Assembly (NCBI GenBank): GCA_944739405.2 | Contig: OX123183.2 | Location: forward strand, 91,836,729-91,900,728 | DNA length: 64,000 nt | Direction: 5' to 3' | Source of the DNA: Euclidia mi | Taxonomy: Eukaryota; Arthropoda; Insecta; Lepidoptera; Erebidae | Shown: one piece after another, positions 44,976 to 56,406 of the stretch | Layout: each line of letters starts with the position of its first letter | How positions within the stretch are numbered: the first letter of the stretch is position 1 | The notes under the pieces: generated by a model | The model's database searches: none | Seen by the model: the letters and a program-made list of their open reading frames with translations, nothing else | Told to the model about the DNA's origin: nothing | Made by a program: the position numbers and the translations under genes

Positions 44976-45898
44976 TCAACTTCACTGAAAACCAGTAAAC
45001 GCCTTTTTGAAGAAAGAGAAAAGAAATTAAAATAAGACCCCTTATCTGCATCTTAGAGAATAAACACAGTTTTACAAAATCATATAAATATCATGTATTC
45101 AAAAAGCATAAAACAAGTCGTTATTTCGCGATTTCAATTTACGTTTCATTCAAAATTATTCAAATGAAGACGCAAATTTCATTGGCTGTCACCAACTTAA
45201 AATTAGAATCTTTTTTCCATTCAGCATAAAACTTTTTTCGTTCTGAACTTATTGAGTCAATAAATATCGACAGGTAACTTAATAACCATGTAATGTTCGC
45301 GTATCTCATAAATATCATGTTTTAATCTACACACAGAACAAAACGGTGCGTCTGCGTACAATAAAGAAAGCTTAATGTGAAGGTTCTGTTTTCTTGTCAC
45401 GTTTTTTCGTCGTTTAAACGTCCCTCCAACAAATGGTTTGGAACATAACTACATCGGCACAACCGTATACCTAATACGATAAATAAGTGTACACATACAT
45501 ATATCCTTGTGTCTTTGGAACAATCGGCTGCCATCTTGTCTTCAAGATATTTTTACATAATAAAATTACATAAAGTTCATGGTTTTTGAGGAAAGACTAA
45601 TAGTAGTCTGGTATGCTTATGCCTTTAGGAAAAATAATACTTTTAAATATAATATAATGTTAACTATCAAATATTATTTTTACTGTACTTCTACAGTTCT
45701 ACGAAAGCTTACATTATGTAGGCTCTCGTAGGACATGCCTGCAAAGGCTAGAAATCAAACCAGCGATCTTCCAATTATCATAACAGTGTCAGCTTCAGGC
45801 TGTCGTCGCTCACAATGAAAGTAAAATTATCTTCTTAATTATACCAGAATGAATCAAAAATATTTTAACATCTTTATTATACAGGTAAAAATTTAACC
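44976..45898. other. Spacer, nothing recognised
   Basis: AT-rich, with no supported feature. Confidence 0.45.
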
Positions 45899-45904
45899 AA
45901 CTGC

Positions 45905-46413
45905 TGGTTCGGCGTTACACCGAAACCGTAGGGTTCTAGGCAACTTGGAGAAGGAAATGGACTGTATACAGAGGATAGCGGTTCTTCGCCGCCTAAGAGA
46001 TGGTTACGGGAAGGGGTGATTGAGTGGGTATAGGATATTTCAAGGATGGAGGGCACTTACCTTATACAAACTTCTTCGTTTCCGTAGGGCAGTCTCCTGG
46101 TGGTTTCGTGATGCAGCTGCTTGTTTTCACTTCACTTCACCGTCACTCCCACTTGCGAGCGGTTTATATATGCGGTAATAAATCACATACAGCGATGCGG
46201 CGCGATACGATATAGCGGGCACGTTCTCAGCGAGCGGAATGTTCTGGACTGTCACTCGCGTCGACGATCGCAGCGACCAATCAGGCGAAAGGCTGTGCCT
46301 CTTCCAGGGAGTGGGGTAGAGGGAGACGGAAATATGGTATCGCTCACACTTGTACGTGGAACGATTGATCTTGGTGCGATTAGTTATAGATAGGAAGGTA
46401 GATGGCGCTACCA
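45905..46413 (-). repeat. 3' LTR of BEL#3
   Basis: It starts TGGTTCGGCG and ends GCTACCA, followed by the plus-strand image of the polypurine tract (TATCCCCCCGG). It differs from BEL#2 LTRs by many substitutions, marking a subfamily. Confidence 0.9.
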
Positions 46414-46630
46414 TATCCCCCCGGCCCTAAAGGCTTGCCTTTAAAAAAGGAATAGAATTGAACTTAGCTATGTTGGGTGTACTACCGCATAACCCATCAA
46501 TAGGCTAAGACAGCGATATGACAATAAACTTAATCTAAATTAACTTTAGCGAAAACTAGAAACGCAATAATAGCGAAAACTACTAACTAAATACTTATAC
46601 TAAGAGGTAGGTCCAACTTCAGGCTAGATC

Positions 46631-48091
46631 TCACTGAGTTGGAAGCGAACAGAGACGTACAACAGGGCGCACGTAACTCCCTTTGGCGGTTTTCACGGTA
46701 ACAACGCGAGTTGTACCGTCCTTGGAAGTATGCAATTTCTCTACGATGGCTAACGGCCATGAAAGCGGCGGAGCATTATCATGTATTATGACGACCAACG
46801 TACCCTCCTGTATAGGGGATGCAGGACTGTTCCACTTGGATCTAGCCTGAAGCTGGTGTAGATATTCCGCACGCCAGCGCCGCCAGAACGACTGCACGAG
46901 TTTATCCAGCAGAGTATGTCTCTGGAGCAAGCTTGAAGAGTCTGCTTCAGGAGCCGGAAATGACGATAATGGCACTGTGTTCAGAAAATGTGCAGGGCTT
47001 AATGCGGATGGTTCTGCAGGGTCACTACTCAATGCCGTAAGCGGACGCGAGTTGATCAGTGCCTCGACTTGTGCAAGGACAGTTAAAAGCTCTTCGTAAA
47101 ATGGTGATGCATCAAGTTTACGTTCCAAACAATGGAAACGTCTGAGCGCAGCAGCGTACGAGTCGCCTAACGAATAAGGGTCACCACAGAATGGCAACGC
47201 CACAACGTATCTGCCACTGTCGTCACGAATAGTGGTAGCGCGGAAATGCTCTTCACACTCGAGATCTTTACGGCTCATCGAGGGCGGTGCGGTAACCTCT
47301 TCAAGCTCCCAAAATCGCTTGAGAAGAGAGTCAATATTGTTTTCTTGAAGAACAGAACAACGGCAAGACGTAACGTATTGAGAAGTATGTAATGTAGGTA
47401 CGGTACCCATAATCACATACCCAAATACCGTCTCAATAGCGGGCGGTAAGTTATTTTGCTCACTACGTACCACTTTAGTAAGTAGCAAGTGCGGGAATAT
47501 TGCGGCTCCGATCAAAACATCAATGTCTGCCGGATTCGCAAACTCCGAGTCCGCTAGTGGTAATGACTCTAGATGTGTGAGGAGCGACACGTCCACATTA
47601 GCGTTTGGCAACGTGTCCGTAATACGTTCCACGATAAGCGAAAAAATGTTAAAATTAATGTCCCTATCAAAACGCGAATGTATTTTAATATCTACGGAAC
47701 CTTTGCAATGTTTTTCTGATCCGCCTATCCCTCGGATTATTGAGTTCGTATTTTTAAAGTTATTCCATAATCCGAGGCGTTTGAACAATTCTAACGTTAT
47801 TAAATTGGTCTGAGATGCGCTATCTAGCAGACAACGTACCATGTGCGGCGACCCATTGAGATCATATATGATAACTTGCGCTGTCGCTAACAGAACAGTC
47901 TTAGACGCCATACATGGCGGCCTAGCACTGCTCTGATTACTACAAGCGCGCGAAGGCCGTCCGCGCGTGCGTGCCGCCCGCGCAATGGATGTCGTACACA
48001 ACGATATCTCATTGTGAGGCGTGGAAGGCGCAGCTACCGTGTTCTGCACTTGCGGCGTGAGTGTGTCAAGGTTAGCGGCTTGACTTGACAA
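46631..48091 (-). CDS. BEL#3 in-frame hybrid: protease joined to integrase C-terminus
   Basis: An open frame of 486 codons. The N-terminal part carries the BEL protease region (LLDSASQTNLITLELF, about residue 110) and the start of pol up to LERKLDASP (about 320). It then continues directly into ELLTVLAQVEALINSRPL, the end of the integrase core, and the BEL C-terminal domain to PTQ. RT, RNase H and the integrase catalytic D residues are gone. The junction lies near 47100. Measured against BEL#2 the loss is about 2586 bp, a multiple of three. Both BEL#2 breakpoints (32708 and 35293) have CGTAA. The first codon is TTG in an open frame, so expression would depend on gag fusion. Confidence 0.8.
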   Translation of the reverse strand: MSSQAANLDTLTPQVQNTVAAPSTPHNEISLCTTSIARAARTRGRPSRACSNQSSARPPCMASKTVLLATAQVIIYDLNGSPHMVRCLLDSASQTNLITLELFKRLGLWNNFKNTNSIIRGIGGSEKHCKGSVDIKIHSRFDRDINFNIFSLIVERITDTLPNANVDVSLLTHLESLPLADSEFANPADIDVLIGAAIFPHLLLTKVVRSEQNNLPPAIETVFGYVIMGTVPTLHTSQYVTSCRCSVLQENNIDSLLKRFWELEEVTAPPSMSRKDLECEEHFRATTIRDDSGRYVVALPFCGDPYSLGDSYAAALRRFHCLERKLDASPFYEELLTVLAQVEALINSRPLTALSSDPAEPSALSPAHFLNTVPLSSFPAPEADSSSLLQRHTLLDKLVQSFWRRWRAEYLHQLQARSKWNSPASPIQEGTLVVIIHDNAPPLSWPLAIVEKLHTSKDGTTRVVTVKTAKGSYVRPVVRLCSLPTQ

Positions 48092-48274
48092 CCGGTTGTT
48101 TTTATCGAAATGTAACAGTGTATGATGTTTTTGATTACATGATCGACACTTTGTCTTACTAGAACAATTACTTGTTTTATGTTTTATGCTTAAGCAGTTA
48201 ATGCAAGCTTTGTTATCTTTTACGCATTTAAAACGAGCGGTTGCATGTAAATTATCGAAGGCGAGACACTTGTA

Positions 48275-49329
48275 TTAGTGGTCGTGCACTATATTACTGC
48301 ACAGACACTTCTGTGAATTATTATTATTAGATTCCGAACATGTTACGTAAGATTGTGGATTAGGGACCGAGTTATTATTACTATTTCGCGATTTATTCAA
48401 CCTTTGTTTGTTGCTGTTAGTGTTAGACGGGCCAGGTGAACCAGACTGCGTATTATGAAATATTCGACACTGATCTTTTATGAACGAAATAAAACTATCT
48501 AGTGTAGGTATTTTATTATTGCGTTCCGTCATCTCGAATGCGCGAATTGTATCAGTGTCAAACTTTTTAAAGCGAGTTGAAGCAACATAAAGTCGGAAAG
48601 ATCTTCTAATTTTAAATTCCTAAGAGAATTAACCGCGGTTACGAAGTTATCAATAAACAGCTGGAAATTCGAGACAGACGCTTTGCCGGACAGTTTGAGA
48701 TTTAAAGCTTGGTCAAAGTACGTAGACGCTAGGACGCGCGTGTCCTGATATCTGTCAAGTAGTGACTGAAATATGACCTGATAATTCTCAGCACTGGGTG
48801 TGACACCTGCAAATACGGACTGGGCCTTCGGTAACAGTTTACCTATTAAATAGTGCAACCTGTCAGCATCTGTCAGAGAACCATTATCGTGCACTGTAGA
48901 CTTAAAACTCGCATAGAATAACGGCCAATTTCGTATATCTCCGTCAAACGACATAATCTCGATTGGCGGTAATCTCGGTTTGCGGGCAACGGGCTCTGCT
49001 GAACATTTACCCTCCAATTGCGATTGTATACGCTTAATAATACAATAAAGATCTTCGAATGAGGTATACGCCTGATAGTTCGGTTTTTCATCAGGATTGA
49101 TAGAAAGTAATCTTGCGTTATAATCGTCTAACAACTTATGAAAATCTGTTCGAATACTATCTACTGTCATACAATAACTGAGAAATGCTTCGCTATTACT
49201 GTCAGACATAGATGCGGTTTTTGAGCATTCATAGATGTTTTGAATGCGCTCAAATAAAATATTGCGTTTTGCTTCTAAGATTGTCATCTCTTTGTCTTCC
49301 GACACGCGTGACTTCTTTTGTTGTGACAT
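48275..49329 (-). pseudogene. gag: BEL#3 gag, intact start, one frameshift
   Basis: It begins at ATG 49329 (MSQQKKSRVSEDKEMTILEA), so it shows the true gag N-terminus that BEL#2 lost. The capsid region (PIEIMSFDGDIRNWPLFYAS, RLHYLIGKLLPKAQSVF) is followed by a frameshift near 48560, then the second frame with MTERNNKIPTLDSFI down to 48275. A stop precedes the zinc knuckles. Identity to BEL#2 gag is very high. Confidence 0.88.
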
Positions 49330-49370
49330 GCTTACGTAAGTATAAGCTAATGAGACCGAAACAAAATAAG

Positions 49371-49458
49371 AATATCTAATGTATCTACTATTTTACCTAA
49401 GTAGGCTAAGTATGCCTACTTAGCCTACTTAGGTAAAATAATAGATACATTAGATATT
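49371..49458. repeat. 88-bp near-perfect palindrome in the BEL#3 leader
   Basis: 42-bp arms (49371-49412 and 49417-49458) with one mismatch and loop TGCC. BEL#2 has only a single arm at the same place (about 37530-37573), so the second arm is an inverted duplication specific to BEL#3. At the mismatch the right arm agrees with BEL#2. Confidence 0.93.
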
Positions 49459-49706
49459 ACACTTTAGAGCTGAGGAACTAAAAGTTGCTTGAAATATGAG
49501 ATTTATAAGACAACTATGATAGTTCCAGAATTAATAATTTAATAAGTAGGTAGCTACATAAAAGTTTACCTACTGATGCGGGCCGAAATAACCATGTGAC
49601 GGTTATGTGAATATATTAGGAGTATAGCTAGGTGCTATAACTGCCTAGGTATAACGATATAACGTATAAAAACGTAAATGAATCCGACTCGTATGGATCA
49701 AAAAAA

Positions 49707-50215
49707 TGGTTCGGCGTTACACCGAAACCGTAGGGTTCTAGGCGACTTGGAGAAGGAAATGGACTGTATACAGAGGATAGCGGTTCTTCGCCGCCTAGGA
49801 GATGGTTACGGGAAGGGGTGATTGAGTGGGTATAGGATATTTCAAGGATAGAGGGCACTTACCTTATACAACCTTCTTCGTTTCCGTAGGGCAGTCTCCT
49901 GGTGGTTTCGTGATGCAGCTGCTTGTTTTCACTTCACTTCACCGTCACACCCACTTGCGAGCGGTTTATATATGCGGTAATAAATCACATACAGCGATGT
50001 GGCGCGATACGATATAGCGGGCACGTTCTCAGCGAGCGGAATGTTCTGGACTGTCACTCGCGTCGTCGATCGCAGCGACCAATCAGGCGAAAGGCAGTGC
50101 CTCTTCCAGGGAGTGGGGTAGAGGGAGACGGAAATATGGTATCGCTCACACTTGTACGTGGAACGATTGATCTTTGTGCGATTAGTTATAGATAGGAAGG
50201 TAGATGGCGCTACCA
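49707..50215 (-). repeat. 5' LTR of BEL#3
   Basis: 509 bp, TGG...CCA, nearly identical to 45905-46413. The tRNA-like string 'gaatccgactcgtatggatc' lies just inside at about 49678-49699. Confidence 0.9.
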
Positions 50216-50221
50216 AACTGC

Positions 50222-50479
50222 TATTTTACTCTTCAGTAAAAAGAATACCCATAGAATAACTGCCTCGTACAGCCGTTTTCCCCTGAGTCTATACCGGAAA
50301 TAAAATTTAAAATTTATCGCAGCAATGAAACCATTCTACATGGTATGCATAAGAATGACCATGAATGTAATTCTGTGCCAAACTTTTAAATATAAACTCC
50401 TTTCTTATTAATTTTGTTATAATTAAAATGGTTAGGTAATAATATTTTTTAAACCTTCCTTCCTTAACATCATACAAGT
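50222..50479. other. Spacer, nothing recognised
   Basis: AT-rich and short. Confidence 0.4.
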
Positions 50480-50606
50480 TTATTTTACAGATCTTGACAT
50501 ACCTACCGACCGTAGCATTGTAAGTTGGTCGAAACATCGCAGTAACAGATGTTTATACCTTAAATTCGTCAGTTAAGGCGACTAAGACCCTTAGAATAAA
50601 TTTATA
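50480..50606 (+). repeat. Penelope-like 3' UTR relic
   Basis: 'gtcgaaacatcgcagtaac', 'gtttataccttaaat' and 'ggcgactaagaccc' match in order the tail at 15755-15820. The direct repeat at 50605 begins right after it. Confidence 0.6.
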
Positions 50607-51378
50607 TGACTAGATTTAACTAGTACATTAGGATTCACTGAAAACAGTACCTGAGTGGTATCTTACCACAGCGCCTAAAATAACGAGGTACTGTTATACA
50701 AGATTACTATATATATATATATATTATTTTATGTTGGTTTATATCGTATGAATAAATCAGGTTTTACTTCCTATGAGGTTTGTTGTATAATCCTGTTGGT
50801 GACAATTCTCTTTTATAACTAAGCTCATTAATATGTTCTATATATATAATAGGATTATATTTAATAAAGTTATTAAAACTGCGTCAAACACTAATGTAAA
50901 AACAGGGAACACAATTTTTCATCAACATAAGTCTATTTATTTAATAAAGTTGGTTTAAAGCAAACTGACATTCAATATTCTTTGCGAGTAATTTGGCCCG
51001 AAATTATTTTTATTCTTACAAAACTCTTTAGCTAGGCAAACTAATTTCATTAGAAATAAGTTCACATCAACAGCACATTCGTGTGTTAAACTACCACAGC
51101 AATGCATTACGGCTATCACTCTTCAATCAAAGTCGTCATTATCTTAGTCCTAGTACAACATATTTAAATAAAACCATACATAAATCTATTGGAACAAAGA
51201 TCAGTATTGATTACTTGAACATAAAATACAACGAGTCGTCTATATTAAACTACTATAGGCACGTACTGAATGCTAAATAATATAATTAAATATCCAATAA
51301 AAGTATATATATTTATTATTTCTTAAGAAGAAAAGACACGCTTTTAGCGATAATTGTGCCATTAATCTTAATACATTC
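50605..51378 (+). repeat. Direct repeat upstream of the Gypsy element
   Basis: It is about 95% identical to 55547-56389, from 'gactagatttaactag' to 'cgccattaatctt'. It contains a short (TA)n run at about 50706-50725. It could be the U3 part of a long LTR or an unrelated duplicated segment. Confidence 0.85.
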
Positions 51379-51379
51379 C

Positions 51380-51742
51380 TGTGACGTCGCATCGAGCAAT
51401 GCACACTACAGCGCTGCCCCACCTATTCGACGCACACATCCACGCACGCCGTCGAGTATTTAAGCAGGTCTGACGCGAACAGCGCTCCTTCTTGGACCCT
51501 GGACACCACTGAAGATAAGTTCTACATCTCTGCTAGAGCGCCGAAGCCTCGTCAGCCTGCCTGCCTACCCTGCCCTGAGTCTAGCTCTTACCTCTAGTTA
51601 CCGGGTTTATATGGTGTAACGCTTTTAAGTAAAATTATTTTGTAACGAACAATATACTTATTTAATTTCCCTCCAGTACACATACCTGCTACGTATCTCA
51701 TTAGGGATATAGGTACCTACACCAAAAAAAACGAAAAAAACA
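51380..51742 (+). repeat. Candidate Gypsy 5' LTR (core or whole)
   Basis: It begins TGTGACGTCGC and ends AAACA just before the primer-site-like string. It has a TATA-like GTATTTAAG at 51456-51464 and a GC-rich leader with 'ggaccctggacaccac'. If the repeat at 50605 belongs to it, the LTR would be about 1.1 kb. No 3' partner for this segment exists in the window. Confidence 0.5.
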
Positions 51743-52252
51743 CTAGCGCCCAACAGTTTTAAGGGCTCAGGCATCTGACTCGGCTTCTGGTTGCTTCCTT
51801 TTTCTGTGTTTCTGTGTGTAAGTGTGTTCACGGTCGGTAAGTCATTGATTTTTTGTTTCTAAAGGTGTTAGATAAATTATAACGCATTAAAGCTTATATA
51901 AATCGGGCAATATAGTCGACTAAAGGCTTGCGCAACGTCTTATGTACCTTTATAACTTCTTTTCTAACCTAAATTCGTTAGACTAAGTGACGGTTTTGGG
52001 AATTACTTTTAATTGTTCAATAATATTTCTTATGTGGGTAGATTCCGCTTCGCGCTATTTTTACGCATTGCAAACGTAACTTGTTTACTTGCTACATAAT
52101 ATATTTATATCTTTCTTTTAAACGACCCACTGTGAACAAATTTACATTATATTTTATTGTTATATTATAAGTATAACCCCTCTGTGAATGATCTTTGGTG
52201 CTGTTAGGTTTTTCTTTTTACGAGACTTAATCTTTTTCAACATAACTTAGCC

Positions 52253-53564
52253 ATGTCCTTTAAAATTAACTTCAATCATTTGGTAAAATCGGAGCTGGTT
52301 TATGAACTGATTATTCGCGGAGGCGACAAGCCTGGCTCGGTAGCCGAGCAGCGCCAGCAAATAGCGACACTAGCGTCCCAGTTTCCCTCCGAAACTATAT
52401 TAGATTCCAATTTAGACCCCGAAGAGGAAATTTCGGCTATTCGGAACTCCTTAATTAAGGCTACAAACAATATTTCTCTCCTAAAATCACAACTCGACCA
52501 AAACCTCTATTCGCGCACAGAATCTTTTCTCAACCATATTTATTTTAGATTGAATAGACTGGATCTGGACCGCCTTTCTGATACCGCCTCGGCTTAGATA
52601 GTTTCGAGTAATTACCGTAATCAATTAACTATTTTTAAATCTTTGATTTCAGGTACATCTGAACCAACTTCGCACGTAGTACAAAAGGACTGCTCTGTAT
52701 CTACCCCCGTGGTTTTTGACGACTTTAAATATGACCGTAAATTGTTTTCCGAACTCGCTAAATTTAAATATAATGGCAAGTCTTGTGTTCGCGGGTTCAT
52801 TGAAAAAATTTATGAGTTTATGCAGGCTAGGTGTATTCCCGAAAATAAAATGTTACTATTAGCTTTTGAGACATTTACGGGCGATGCACTGTTCTGGTAT
52901 CGTTCGCTCAAAGAACAGATTTCTAGTTGGAGTGAATTGTGTTGTCTTTTGAAGCGTGATTTTAGCCCGACTGACTATGATTTTAAAATTTTAAACGAAA
53001 TTAGGTTTCGCCTTCAAGCGGAGGACGAAAATATAACTTTTTGTTGCTAAAATGCAGGGTATGTTTTCTCGTCTTCATGTGCCTATTAGTGAGTCTGAAA
53101 AATTAGATATTTTGTTGCGTAATGTCCTGCCATGTTACAGTCAAACAATTTTGACGGCTAAAGTCACCGATATCCCTAGTCTCGTTAGTGTCTGTCAAGA
53201 ATTTGAGACCTTTCATAAACGAACTAAAGACCATCGGGGATCTTCCAAAGCCACACAAAACACCTTTTTGCCTGAGTTTGCTCACCAACCTCAAAAGCCT
53301 AATTTTTCTAATAGCAAACCGAAAAATTATTATAATAATTATTCTAATAAAAACTTTTACGCTCAACCACAGATAAACGCTATAAACCAACCCACCACTA
53401 ATAAAAACGACAACCGGTTCTGTCCCAGGTGTCGATCCAATTCTCATAGTTTATATAATTGTCGTCAACCAAATTTTTTAATTTGTTTTAAATGCGGTCT
53501 AAAAGGTTTTCATGTGTCTGATTGTCCTAAATGCAATCCTAAAGCTTATAAACCAAAAAACTAA
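52253..53564 (+). pseudogene. gag: Gypsy gag with zinc knuckles, interrupted
   Basis: It starts at ATG 52253 (MSFKINFNHLVKSELVYELI), stops at 52597, resumes about 52643 with the capsid-like region (FSELAKFKYNGKSCVRGFIE, FETFTGDALFWYRSLKEQI), has a stop at 53050, then runs on to 53564. The end holds two zinc knuckles, CPRCRSNSHSLYNC and CFKCGLKGFHVSDC. The 52598-52650 gap ends in TTTGATTTCAG before coding resumes, which resembles a 3' splice site. Confidence 0.82.
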
Positions 53565-53669
53565 TAAGCGAAGATTGAGGAATAAATAAATCAAATAATT
53601 TCAATAAAACTGAGTGGAATAATTGGTAAAATTATCTAAAAAAATGTTTTTATTGTTATAGTCTATCCT

Positions 53670-55486
53670 CAAACGGCAATTCTAATATAGAATACTCGCC
53701 CTATATTTCTGTTATAGTAAATGGTAAACCTATAGTCGGCCTGTTGGATTCTGGCTCATGTGTTACAATCTTGGGTAACAATTCTCATAATTTCTTTTTA
53801 AATAATGAGTATCAGTTAGATTGTTCTCAGCCCTTGAGTTTGATAACTGCTGGTGGTGAAAAATTGTGTTCTTTAGGGTAAATCTCTCTTCCTATTGAAT
53901 TTCTAAATAAAACATTTTCCCTAATTTCTCATGCAGTGCCTGGGATTAAAAATTGTTTAATTCTCGGTATGGATTTTTGGCGAATTTTTAATTTATTTCC
54001 TAACCATTTAGAGTCGGTGTTGTTATTGAATGAAACTGATTCACAAGTTACAGAGCTGCGGACCGATTACTCACCGTACCTTGTGTCTTATAATAATTTA
54101 TCTATTGAACAGAGAGCTGCTGCTGATTATATTATTTCTAAATTTTCCGATATTTCGTATAAAAAGCGGGGTCTCGGTTGTACAACTCTCATTACTCACT
54201 CTATTGACACAGGCGATAGCCCACCTATTCGTCAGCGTTATTATCGTATGTCTCCCGATAAACAACGCATTTTGATACAACAACTAGACGAAATGTTGAA
54301 GAAAGATGTCGAGAAAGATGCCCTGTTATTCTAACCCCTAAAAAGAACGGCGAACTAAGATTTTGCTTAGATAGTCGTAAATTGAATTCTGTTACTAGAA
54401 AAGATGCTTATAATTTGCCCTAACTTTCGGAAATTTTAGATAACTTGAGAGATGCTAGTTTAGATATTTCTAAATGTTTTTGGCAGACGTTAATTAAAGA
54501 GGAGGATCGTTTTAAGACCGCTTTCTATGTAAAAGGAATTTCATTTTAAAAGGATGGCATTTGGTCTAACAAATGCGCCCACTACTCAACAACGTTTGGT
54601 CGATACTTTGTTTTATGGTCCTGAATTTGAAAATAAGGTCTTTTGTTTTATTGACGACATAGTATGTATATCGTCAACGTTCGAAGAACACATTACGCTT
54701 TTATTACGTATTTACGAAAAATTTAAAATGGCAAATCTCACTATAAACTTAGATAAGTGTAAATTTTTTGTGATAAAATAAAATATTTAGGTTACGTTGT
54801 CGATTCGCAAGGCCTCCATGCGGATCCTGATAAAATTGATGCCATAATTTACTACCCTTCTAATAAAAAGAAATTACGTCGTTTCCTGGGCGTAGCTTCA
54901 TGGTATAGGCGATTTATTCAAAATTTTAGTCGTATATCACCTCTAAACAAATTAACCTCTCAAGGTAAAAAGGCTCCCCCTTTTTATTGGTCTAAAGAGG
55001 CGGACCAGGCTTTTATCAAATTGAAAGACTCCTCTCTCCTTCTATTTTATCTTGTCCGGACTACTCCGAACCTTTTGAAATAAACACAGACGCCAGCGAC
55101 TACGGCGTAGGCGCTGTCCTCTGCCAGGTTTTGAAGGGCGAAGAAAAAATCATAGCATACTTCAGTAAGTCTCTGTCTGATGCTGAAAAGAATTACAGCG
55201 CTACTGAGCGCGAGGCAATCTCTATGTTATCTGCCATCGAGCACTGGCGTTGTTATGTCGATAACGGTAAAAAAAAAAAGTTTATAATTTACACTGACCA
55301 CGCTGCGCTCAAATGGTTTCTAAAACATAATAATCCTACTGATCGTTTGGCCTGATGGGGTATTCGTCTTTCGTCGTCCAATTTCGAGATTCGACATCGT
55401 CGGGGTTCAGACAACATATTGCCCGACCTCCTGTCTCGTTCTGTTCCCGTTGCAGCCATTATCAATGACAATGACAATGACTCCTA
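53670..55486 (+). pseudogene. pol: Gypsy pol remnant: protease, RT, RNase H
   Basis: Protease: IVGLLDSGSCVTILG near 53735. RT: start of fingers at about 54170-54330, MAFGLTNAPTTQQRLVDTLF at 54554, active-site FIDDIV near 54650, then the thumb FLGVASWYRRFIQNF near 54880. RNase H: INTDASDYGVGAVLC near 55085, YSATEREAISMLSAI near 55193, YTDHAALKWFL near 55290. It ends with ILPDLLSRSVPV. There are at least three stops and two frameshifts. The chromodomain and integrase are absent. It is a Ty3/Gypsy-type RT, not BEL. Confidence 0.85.
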
Positions 55487-55546
55487 ATTTTAACCTAACA
55501 TTCCCAATGTCTACTAACGACTTGTGGTATCTAAACATTTATAATT

Positions 55547-55657
55547 TATATATGACTAGATTTAACTAGTAGGTACATTAGGATTCACTGAAAACAGTAC
55601 CTGAGTGGTATCTTACCACAGCGCCTAAAATAACGCGGTACTGTTATACAAGATTAC

Positions 55658-55736
<79 letters not shown>

Positions 55737-56389
55737 TTATGTTGGTTTATATCGTATGATTAAATCAGGTTTTACTTCCTATGAGGTTTGTTGTATAACC
55801 CTGTTGGTGACAATTCTCTTTTATAACTAAGCTCATTAATATGTTCTATATATATAATAGGATTATATATAATAAAGTTATTAAAACTGCGTCAAACACT
55901 AATGAAAAAACAGGGAACACAATTTTTCATCAACATAAGGCTATTTATTTAATAAAGTTGGTTTAAAGCAAACTGACATTTAATATTTTTTGCGAGTAAT
56001 TTGGCCCGAAATTATTTTTATTCTTACAAAACTCTTTAGCTAGGCAAACTAATTTCATTAGAAATAAGTCCACATCAACAGCACATTCGTGTGTTAAACT
56101 ACCACAGCAATGCATTACGGCTATCACTCTTCAATCAAAGTCGTCATTATCTTACTTAGTCCTAGTACAACATATTTAAATAAAACCATACATAAATCTA
56201 TAAGAACAATGATCAGTATTGATTACTTGAACATAAAATACAACGAGTCGTCTATATTAAACTCTAGGCACGTACTTAATGCTAAATAATATAATTAAAT
56301 ATCCAATAAAAGTATATATATTTATTACTTCTTAAGTAGAAAAGACACGCTTTTAGCGATAATTGCGCCATTAATCTTGTTACGTTCCG
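55547..56389 (+). repeat. Direct repeat downstream of the Gypsy element
   Basis: It matches 50605-51378 but carries a much longer (TA)n run. It lacks everything that follows the first copy after 51379 (the GC-rich promoter-like part), so if it is a 3' LTR it is truncated. Confidence 0.85.
55661..55733. repeat. (TA)n microsatellite, ~35 units
   Basis: An almost pure run of TA with one 'ca' near its start. The same site in the other repeat copy (50706-50725) has about 10 units. Confidence 0.95.
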
Positions 56390-56406
56390 AATACTTTGAA
56401 CAAATA

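Larger units (their letters stand above)
45905..50215 (-). mobile_element. BEL/Pao element BEL#3, internally deleted
   Basis: It is the same family and orientation as BEL#2, with LTRs of 509 bp each at 45905-46413 and 49707-50215. The direct repeat AACTGC flanks it (45899-45904 and 50216-50221), a TSD different from BEL#2, so it is an independent insertion. About 2.6 kb of pol (RT, RNase H, most of integrase) are absent. The two LTRs are almost identical to each other, implying a fairly recent insertion. Confidence 0.93.
51380..55500 (+). mobile_element. Decayed Ty3/Gypsy element lacking integrase
   Basis: Order: LTR-like region, primer-site-like TAGCGCCCAACAG (51744-51756), gag in two or three frames, aspartic protease, RT, RNase H. 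Coding similarity stops near 55486. No integrase, polypurine tract or matching 3' LTR end is found before the second direct repeat at 55547. Many stops and frameshifts show an old copy. Confidence 0.8.
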
